Virus record (IMG/VR): IMGVR_UViG_3300044951_000691
Location: 1 to 42,395 of that record
Source of the DNA: a virus
DNA length: 42,395 nucleotides
Reading direction: 5' to 3' (one strand)
The translations under genes were made by a program, and so were the position numbers. Below the pieces are notes generated by a model. The model did not search any database. It worked only from the letters and a program-made list of their open reading frames with translations, and was not told the DNA's origin. Below are positions 36,462-42,395 of this stretch, in pieces (within the stretch, counting starts at the first letter, position 1; each line of letters starts with the position of its first letter).

Positions 36462-38887
36462 ACGACCCTTTAATAATGATTAACCCCTCCAACTTTCCAA
36501 CGCAGCTGGCAACAGATGCAGAGAAAGCGTCTAAGGAGTTCGGATTAAAAGTAGGCCAAAGTATCATGTGGGAATGGTTTGCAAAGACAGGAAATAACTG
36601 TCGTTACTATTCTCAATGGATTGACTTTCACCGTATTAGATTATATGCTCGTGGAGAGCAACCAATAAATAAATACAAAGAGCAATTCCAAGTAGATGGG
36701 GATATGTCACATATCAACCTTGATTGGACTCCCGTTCCTATTATCCCTAAGTTTGTTGATATCGTTGTTAACGGGATGAATGACCGTCTTTTTGAGGTTA
36801 AGGCACACGCGCAAGATGCAATGTCTATCGAGAAGAAAAGCAAGCACCAAGAAATGGTTGAGGCAAATATGCTATCAAAAGATATTTTGATGCAAATTAA
36901 AGAACAGTTTGGTGTAGATACATTTGATGTAAATCCAGATGAGCTACCAGCTAGCGAGGAAGAGTTGAGCTTATATATGCAACTTAAATATAAGCCTGCT
37001 ATTGAGATTGCTGAAGAACAAGCAATTAATACAATATTAGATTTAAATCATTACAATGATGTTAGAAAGAGAGTTGATTACGATATCACAACAATTGGTA
37101 TCGGTATGGTCAAGCACTCATTTGTACCTGGAACTGGCGTAAGAGTAGAATATGTGGACCCTGCAAATATGGTATATAGTTACACGGAGTCACCAACTTT
37201 TGACGACTGTTTCTATTTTGGCGAAGTTAAGCAAGTACCTATTACTGAACTTATTAAGATTAAACCTAACATTACTAATGAAGAGCTTGCGGAAATTCAG
37301 CAGCTTGGTACAGCTTGGTATAATTACTATGGTGTACTTCGCCCTTATCGTAGTGACTTGTTTAACAGAGATGTTGTTACTTTATTGTATTTCAATTATA
37401 AGACTGATAAAACGTATGTCTACAAAAAGAAATACACGGAAAACGGAGGATCAAGAGTAATTGAGAAAGACGAAAGTTTCCAAGTTCCTGAAGGAATGGA
37501 GGAGCGTTTTGAGCGTATTGAAAAGCGTATTGATGTTTGGTATGAGGGCGTAATGGTGATGGGATCCCCTTATCTATTGAAGTGGGAGCTTGCTAAGAAC
37601 ATGGTTCGCCCTAAGTCTGCATCTCAGTATGCATTGCCTCAGTATATTGCTGTTGCCCCACGTATGTACAAAGGAGTTATCGAGTCATTGACTCGTCGCA
37701 TGATTCCTTTTGCTGACTTGATTCAATTAACTCACTTAAAGTTGCAACAAGTATTACAACGAGTTGTGCCGGATGGTGTGTACATTGATGCCGATGGTAT
37801 TAATGAAGTTGACTTGGGAACAGGGGCAGCATACAATCCAGAGGATGCATTAAGATTGTATTTCCAAACGGGTAGTGTTATTGGTCGAAGTTCTACTGTA
37901 GACGGTGAGTTTAATAATGGTAGAATACCAATCCAAGAACTTAATACAAATAGTGGACAAGGTAAGATTACTGCATTGATTAATGCATACAATCAATACT
38001 TGTCGATGATTAGAGATGTAACAGGTTTGAACGAAGCACGTGATGCTTCTTCTCCAAATCCTGATGCGTTAGTAGGCGTACAAAAGCTTGCTGCATTAAA
38101 CTCTAACACAGCGACTCGTCATATCTTAGAAGGTGGATTATTTATTACACGTAGATTATCTGAGGCTTTATCGTGTCGTGTTGCTGATATTTTAGAATAC
38201 TCTGATTTCAAAGAGCAATTTACTATGCAAATTGGAAAACATGCAGTTGGTATTTTAGATGAAATCAAAGATTTATACATGTATGACTTTGGTGTATTCA
38301 TTGAGGTATCTCCAGATGAGGATCAGAAAGCACAACTTGAGGCTAACATTCAGATGGCTTTACAGCGTGATCAGATTAGCTTAGAAGATGCAATTGATAT
38401 TCGTCAAATGAAGAATCTTAAACTTGCTAACGAATTGCTTAAGTTTAAGCGTAAGCAGAAGCAGAAGCAAGATATGGAGCAGGAGCAACAAAAGATTCAA
38501 ATGCAGACTCAAGGCAATATCCAATCATCTCAAGCATCTGCTCAAGCAGCATTACAAAAAGTTCAAGCAGAATCACAAGCTAAAGCTCAACTTGCTCAAG
38601 CACAAATGCAGTTTGATATTCAGCGCATGCAAGCGGAGGCTCAGATTAAAGAACAGTTGATGCAAAAAGAGTTTGAGTTCAACATGCAACTTAAGGGCAT
38701 GGAGATTGAGCAGATTAAAAATCTTGATATGGATAAGGAAAAGGCTAAGGATAATAGAACAAAACTGCAAGCCACACAGCAATCTAAATTAATTGAACAA
38801 CGTCAAAAAGACTTACCTGCTATGAGTTTTGAGTCTGATGAAGATTCGCTTGACGGGTTCAGTCTAGAGGAGTTTAATCCAAGATAA
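36458..38887 (+). CDS. Portal protein
   Basis: 809 residues following TerL. A mixed N-terminal half (YYSQWIDFHRIRLYARGEQP, VPIIPKFVDIVVNGMNDR), a central clip/stem region (VDYDITTIGIGMVKHSFVP, AVAPRMYKGVIESLTRRM) and a long Gln-rich coiled coil (about 660-770, many QAQ and KQKQ units) and acidic end. The arrangement of size, order and C-terminal barrel-like coiled coil fits the portal of Bacteroidota phages. It forms the dodecameric DNA gate at the capsid vertex. Confidence 0.87.
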   Translation: MNDPLIMINPSNFPTQLATDAEKASKEFGLKVGQSIMWEWFAKTGNNCRYYSQWIDFHRIRLYARGEQPINKYKEQFQVDGDMSHINLDWTPVPIIPKFVDIVVNGMNDRLFEVKAHAQDAMSIEKKSKHQEMVEANMLSKDILMQIKEQFGVDTFDVNPDELPASEEELSLYMQLKYKPAIEIAEEQAINTILDLNHYNDVRKRVDYDITTIGIGMVKHSFVPGTGVRVEYVDPANMVYSYTESPTFDDCFYFGEVKQVPITELIKIKPNITNEELAEIQQLGTAWYNYYGVLRPYRSDLFNRDVVTLLYFNYKTDKTYVYKKKYTENGGSRVIEKDESFQVPEGMEERFERIEKRIDVWYEGVMVMGSPYLLKWELAKNMVRPKSASQYALPQYIAVAPRMYKGVIESLTRRMIPFADLIQLTHLKLQQVLQRVVPDGVYIDADGINEVDLGTGAAYNPEDALRLYFQTGSVIGRSSTVDGEFNNGRIPIQELNTNSGQGKITALINAYNQYLSMIRDVTGLNEARDASSPNPDALVGVQKLAALNSNTATRHILEGGLFITRRLSEALSCRVADILEYSDFKEQFTMQIGKHAVGILDEIKDLYMYDFGVFIEVSPDEDQKAQLEANIQMALQRDQISLEDAIDIRQMKNLKLANELLKFKRKQKQKQDMEQEQQKIQMQTQGNIQSSQASAQAALQKVQAESQAKAQLAQAQMQFDIQRMQAEAQIKEQLMQKEFEFNMQLKGMEIEQIKNLDMDKEKAKDNRTKLQATQQSKLIEQRQKDLPAMSFESDEDSLDGFSLEEFNPR

Positions 38888-38897
38888 AAATATTTAC

Positions 38898-38905
38898 TAC
38901 TTTTG
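38898..38905 (+). promoter_or_regulatory. Promoter -7 element TACTTTTG before the scaffold gene
   Basis: TACTTTTG lies 21 bases before the ATG at 38927 in a 39-base gap after the portal gene. No TTG at the matching distance. It would give extra transcription of scaffold and capsid. Confidence 0.5.
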
Positions 38906-38926
38906 TGCAACTAAAATTTAATTTAA

Positions 38927-40060
38927 ATGGAAAATTTTCAAGTAAAACTGGTAGACTTTGAGGAAAAGTCTGTCCAAGAAGTAGAGCAAACTCTACTTAA
39001 AGTACACGAAGAAAAAACAGGTATTACTCAAATTGAGGAGCCTGAGACTTTAAAAATAGAAATCCCTTCTGAACCCGACACAGCAGAAGATTTCAAAGGA
39101 GAAGAGCAATCAACTCCTCAATCGCCATCATTTGATGACGAGGACGTTCTTTCATATATTAGAAGCAAGTATAATAAAGAAGTCAATTCTATTGACGACT
39201 TATTTAAGCCTGTTGAGGCACCTCAGGAATTATTACCTGAAGATGTATCAGCATTCTTAAAGTTTAAGAAAGAAACAGGTCGTGGGTTAGAAGACTTCTA
39301 TCGTGTTAACCAAGATTTCTCAAATGAAAAGCCGGAGCGTTTATTAGCTACGTATTTAAAAGAATTGAATCCTGAGTTAGACGACGAAGACATCCAATAT
39401 GAAATGTCCGATAGATTTGGATATGATGAGGAAATGGATGACGAGCGGGATGTTAAAAAGAAAAAACTTGCATTTAAAAAAGAGCTAACTAAGGCATCGA
39501 AGTATTTTGATGAACAGAAAGAGAAGTATAGAACGCCACTCGAGTCGATTGGCACATCGTCTATCTCTCAAGAAGATCAGCAAGCTTTGGAGTCTTATAA
39601 GCAATATGTAAACCAGGCTACTGCACAACAGCAGGAGCAGGTTAAGAAATCTGAATACTTTGTTCAGAAGACTAATGAATTGTTCAGCAATGAATTTGAA
39701 GGTTTCAAGTTCGGAATTGGTGACAAAGATTTATCTTGGAAACCTAGTAATCCAGAAGACTTAAAAAATAAGCAGATGGACATATCTAAATTCTTCAATA
39801 ATTTTATTGATGATAAAGGATATATTAAAGATGCTAAGTCGTATCATAAGACAATGGCGGTTGCAATGAACCCTGACTCTTTTGCGAAGTTCTTTTACGA
39901 ACAAGGCAAATCTGATGCAATAGATGAATCTGCAAAGCAGAGCAAAAATATTGACATGGGTAGCGTTCGTACAACAGGACAACCTATAGATAAAGGAGGA
40001 TTTAAAGTAACATCATTAGATAGTGATCACGGCAACAGGTTAAAAATTAGAAAACTTTAA
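38927..40060 (+). CDS. Scaffold/prohead assembly protein
   Basis: 377 residues, strongly acidic with coiled-coil stretches (EEKSVQEVEQTLLKVHEEK, DDERDVKKKKLAFKKELTK) and a short conserved tail near the end (GNRLKIRKL) that is basic. Charge pattern, length and position between portal and capsid genes fit a scaffold, the basic tail docking onto the capsid protein. No maturation-protease motif is seen. Confidence 0.78.
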   Translation: MENFQVKLVDFEEKSVQEVEQTLLKVHEEKTGITQIEEPETLKIEIPSEPDTAEDFKGEEQSTPQSPSFDDEDVLSYIRSKYNKEVNSIDDLFKPVEAPQELLPEDVSAFLKFKKETGRGLEDFYRVNQDFSNEKPERLLATYLKELNPELDDEDIQYEMSDRFGYDEEMDDERDVKKKKLAFKKELTKASKYFDEQKEKYRTPLESIGTSSISQEDQQALESYKQYVNQATAQQQEQVKKSEYFVQKTNELFSNEFEGFKFGIGDKDLSWKPSNPEDLKNKQMDISKFFNNFIDDKGYIKDAKSYHKTMAVAMNPDSFAKFFYEQGKSDAIDESAKQSKNIDMGSVRTTGQPIDKGGFKVTSLDSDHGNRLKIRKL

Positions 40061-40080
40061 AAACAAAAACAAATTAAAAA

Positions 40081-41496
40081 ATGGCTGGATCAGTTCAAGG
40101 TACCCCAGGCTTTGCTTTACAACCGTCAGCGGTAAAAGCTACATTGCCTACAAACTACATTACTAACTTCGATTTCATGAATCAGTATCTTCCAGATACT
40201 TACGAAAAAGAATTCGAGCGTTATGGTAATCGCTCTATTGCATCTTTCTTACGTTTAGTAGGAGCTGAGATGCCGTCTAACTCTGACTTAATTAAGTGGG
40301 CAGAGCAAGGACGTTTACATACAAAATATGTTAACGTAACAACTACAGCAGTTGTAGGAGATGACACTGCTACATGGACTGTAAATGATGCTAACGTATC
40401 AGTTAACTTCCGTGTTAACCAAACTGTATTCTTATCAGCTAACGCTGGTTCTGCTTCTGACAAAGCTGTTATTACTGCAGTTAACTCTGCTAATGATACT
40501 TTCACTGTAGCTTACTACGCAGCAGGTGGACAAACTATCGCAGCTTCTGCAGTTTCTACTGCATTCGTTTACGGTTCTGAATTCACAAAAGGATCTACAG
40601 GTATGATTGGTTCTTTGGAATCTGAAGATGTATTCTTCGAGAACAAGCCTATCATCATCAAGGACAAGTACACTGTATCAGGTTCTGACATGGCTCAAAT
40701 TGGTTGGGTTGAAGTAACTTCTGAGAATGGTGCTACTGGATACTTATGGTACATAAAATCTGAGCACGAGACTCGTTTACGTTTCGAAGATTACTTAGAG
40801 ATGTCAATGGTTGAAGGTGTTCCTGCTGAAACTGGTTCAGGTGCTTTAACTTACTTAACTGTTGCTGCTTCTCAAGTACAACCTGGTGCTGCTGGTACTG
40901 AAGGTTTATTTGATGCTGTAGCTTCTCGCGGTAACGTATGGGCAGGTGGTAACCCATCTACTTTGTCAGACTTCGATTCAATCATCCAACGTCTTGACAA
41001 GCAAGGATCTATCCAAGAGAACGTAATTTTCTTGAACCGTAACTTCTCATTCGATATCGATGATATGTTAGCGTCTCAAAACTCTTACGGTACTAACGGT
41101 ACTTCTTATGGTTTGTTTGACAACGATGAGAACATGGCTTTGAACTTAGGTTTCAAAGGCTTCAAGCGTGGTTATGACTTCTACAAGACTGACTGGAAAT
41201 ACTTGAACGATGCAACTCTTCGTGGTGGAATCGTAGGTGGAGCTATCAACGGTATCTTGGTACCTGCAGGTTCTACTACAGTTTACGATCAAATCTTAGG
41301 TAAAAACGCTAAACGTCCGTTCTTACACGTTCGTTACCGTGCTTCTGAGACTGAAGATCGTCGTTACAAGACTTGGATCACAGGTTCTGCTGGTGGTGCT
41401 CAAACTAGCGACCTAGATGCAATGGAGGTTAACTTCTTATCTGAGCGTGCTTTATGTACACTTGGTGCGAATAACTTCTTCTTGTTCGAAGCATAG
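40081..41496 (+). CDS. Major capsid protein
   Basis: 471 residues. MAGSVQGTPGFALQPSAVKA, TYEKEFERYGNRSIASFLRL, an inserted beta domain (about 85-165, TTTAVVGDDTATWTVND), and a C-terminal part with EDVFFENKPIIIKDKYTVS and FLHVRYRASETEDRRYKTW. Overall pattern and position fit an HK97-fold capsid protein of Bacteroidota phages. Codon choice is unusually uniform (GCT, GGT, TCT, AAC, CGT), as expected for the most abundant phage protein. A strong terminator follows. Confidence 0.87.
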   Translation: MAGSVQGTPGFALQPSAVKATLPTNYITNFDFMNQYLPDTYEKEFERYGNRSIASFLRLVGAEMPSNSDLIKWAEQGRLHTKYVNVTTTAVVGDDTATWTVNDANVSVNFRVNQTVFLSANAGSASDKAVITAVNSANDTFTVAYYAAGGQTIAASAVSTAFVYGSEFTKGSTGMIGSLESEDVFFENKPIIIKDKYTVSGSDMAQIGWVEVTSENGATGYLWYIKSEHETRLRFEDYLEMSMVEGVPAETGSGALTYLTVAASQVQPGAAGTEGLFDAVASRGNVWAGGNPSTLSDFDSIIQRLDKQGSIQENVIFLNRNFSFDIDDMLASQNSYGTNGTSYGLFDNDENMALNLGFKGFKRGYDFYKTDWKYLNDATLRGGIVGGAINGILVPAGSTTVYDQILGKNAKRPFLHVRYRASETEDRRYKTWITGSAGGAQTSDLDAMEVNFLSERALCTLGANNFFLFEA

Positions 41497-41505
41497 TAAA
41501 ATATT

Positions 41506-41538
41506 GGGGAGGAGCAATCCTCCCCTTATTTATTTTTT
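41506..41538 (+). terminator. Strong hairpin terminator after the capsid gene
   Basis: GGGGAGGA (41506-41513), tetraloop GCAA, TCCTCCCC (41518-41525), then a T-rich run to 41538. A perfect 8-bp stem with a GNRA loop; it would stop part of the capsid transcript. Confidence 0.9.
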
Positions 41539-41558
41539 AAAACTTAAATTATAATCAA

Positions 41559-42302
41559 ATGTCAAAAATAACTATCGAGGACAAGATGTATGTCCTTAAA
41601 AGAAAAACATTCCCTATGTCCTTAATGTTGGCTTCGAGAAATACTTCTCGTAAACCACTATTATATTTCGATGAACAAACAGGACAGAATCGTCCTTTGC
41701 GTTACGCAACAAATCAGAAGTCCCCATTCCAAGATGAGCAAGATGGCAACGCTATCTTAGAGCCAATTATCTTTGAAGATGGGTTACTTACTGTACCAAG
41801 AAATAATCAAGTATTACAAAAGTTCTTAGCACTTCACCCAGAAAATGGCGTATTGTACGAAGAAGTAGATACTAAGAAAGATGCATCTGAGCAAATCGAT
41901 TGGATTTACGTTCAAATGGATGCATTGAATGCAGCTCGTAACTTAGACTTAGCTACTAAAGAAGCTATTGGTCGTATTCTACTTGGTGCTCGTGTAGATA
42001 AATTATCTAGCGAAGAATTAAATAGAGACATTCTATTATACGCTCGTAACAATGCAAAAGAATTCTTAGACATCCTAGATGATCCTGAATTGCGTTTACG
42101 TAATATTGCTGCTAAAGCTTTACAAGAAGGATTGTTTTTAATTAAAAATAATAACAGAGACATATACTTTAACTTTACAGAGAATAAGAAAAAATTAATG
42201 GGTATCCCATTTGGTGAGGATCCGGTTAAATTACTTATGTCATATCTACAAAGTGATGATGGACTCGAGTTGTATAAAATGATCGAGAAAAAATTGAAGT
42301 AA
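41559..42302 (+). CDS. Conserved protein downstream of the capsid gene, 247 aa
   Basis: MSKITIEDKMYVLKRKTFPM, then LHPENGVLYEEVDTKKDAS, a helical region (ALNAARNLDLATKEAIGRIL) and a C-terminal part (FLIKNNNRDIYFNF, LMSYLQSDDGLELYKM). I recognise it as typical next to the capsid gene in Bacteroidota phages but know no function; perhaps head-associated. Enclosed by two terminators, so it is its own transcription unit or depends on read-through. Confidence 0.75.
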   Translation: MSKITIEDKMYVLKRKTFPMSLMLASRNTSRKPLLYFDEQTGQNRPLRYATNQKSPFQDEQDGNAILEPIIFEDGLLTVPRNNQVLQKFLALHPENGVLYEEVDTKKDASEQIDWIYVQMDALNAARNLDLATKEAIGRILLGARVDKLSSEELNRDILLYARNNAKEFLDILDDPELRLRNIAAKALQEGLFLIKNNNRDIYFNFTENKKKLMGIPFGEDPVKLLMSYLQSDDGLELYKMIEKKLK

Positions 42303-42307
42303 TATTA

Positions 42308-42334
42308 AGGGAGGACAAAAGTCCTCCTTTTTTT
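42308..42334 (+). terminator. Hairpin terminator
   Basis: GGAGGAC (42310-42316), AAAA loop, GTCCTCC (42321-42327), then TTTTTTT (42328-42334). The stem extends by an A-T and a G-T pair at the base. A standard intrinsic terminator. Confidence 0.9.
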
Positions 42335-42335
42335 A

Positions 42336-42343
42336 TATCTTTG
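42336..42343 (+). promoter_or_regulatory. Promoter -7 element TATCTTTG
   Basis: TATCTTTG directly follows the terminator and lies 5 bases before the ATG at 42349, so any transcript from it would have almost no leader. The upstream -33 position falls within the terminator hairpin. Confidence 0.5.
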
Positions 42344-42348
42344 TCATC

Positions 42349-42395
42349 ATGATAAATTCTGTTCGCAACACCGTGATGTCCATTCTTAACAAGGA
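42349..42395 (+). CDS. Start of a virion-associated protein (cut by window edge)
   Basis: ATG at 42349 gives MINSVRNTVMSILNK before the window ends. This start is typical of a conserved protein that follows the capsid genes in many Bacteroidota phages (MINSVRNTVLxxLNK...), probably a head-tail connector or structural protein. Only 15 residues are visible. Confidence 0.6.
   Translation, partial: MINSVRNTVMSILNK

Overview
The window is a large piece of a tailed double-stranded DNA phage (Caudoviricetes) that probably infects a member of the Bacteroidota. The virion genes (terminase, portal, scaffold, capsid, three S74-type fibres, spike-base-like protein) and a lysis cassette identify it as a phage. 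The host guess rests on the AT-rich sequence, the lack of Shine-Dalgarno motifs, and repeated TAnnTTTG promoter elements, several with a TTG about 19-20 bases upstream, which is the Bacteroidota promoter pattern. No integrase, tRNA, CRISPR array or DNA polymerase is seen. Both ends cut a gene, so the piece is incomplete or a permuted circle opened at random.

Positions 1-12487 form a minus-strand block of early genes, tightly packed with ATGA or TAATG stop/start overlaps. They encode a DEAH-type helicase (cut), an HNH homing endonuclease, a BT4734/VirE-N-type primase fused to an SF3-like helicase, SSB, a PD-(D/E)XK exonuclease, a DUF1071 single-strand annealing protein, zinc-ribbon proteins, a DnaA-domain-IV-like protein, an orphan cytosine methyltransferase, a gp88-like protein, and many small proteins. 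Several of the small ones are single-membrane-span peptides of 26-59 residues.

Positions 12488-13173 hold no recognisable gene but are rich in palindromes and short repeats. Transcription diverges here, and the region is a candidate origin or control region. A diverged copy of the AT-rich element in front of the primase gene (about 4202-4374) recurs at 13377-13600, next to a good promoter.

From 13174 the plus strand carries a phage chaperonin pair: GroEL (13946-15496) and a short GroES (15794-16051). A minus-strand two-gene island (winged-helix protein and six-span membrane protein, 16017-16975) follows. Next comes a train of tiny lysine-rich proteins (17037-19728), which includes an HExxH protein. 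Then come the spike-base-like protein, the lysis cassette (holin-like membrane proteins, an overlapping pair of membrane-anchored or exported coiled-coil proteins, an M15 endolysin, a one-protein spanin), and three tandem S74 fibre proteins. The first fibre has long Gly-Thr-Ser tracts. A GIY-YIG homing endonuclease follows.

At 29640-32501 a 953-residue minus-strand protein joins three glycosyltransferase modules, the last resembling TibC/Aah-type autotransporter O-heptosyltransferases. A divergent DUF6165-like gene lies beside it. Together with the Ser/Thr-rich fibre this suggests a virion O-glycosylation system, which is the most interesting hypothesis in the window. The remainder (32956-42395) is the packaging and head module: small conserved proteins, putative TerS, TerL, portal, scaffold, major capsid protein, a conserved downstream protein, and the start of a further virion gene, with clear hairpin terminators after the capsid gene and after the gene that follows it.
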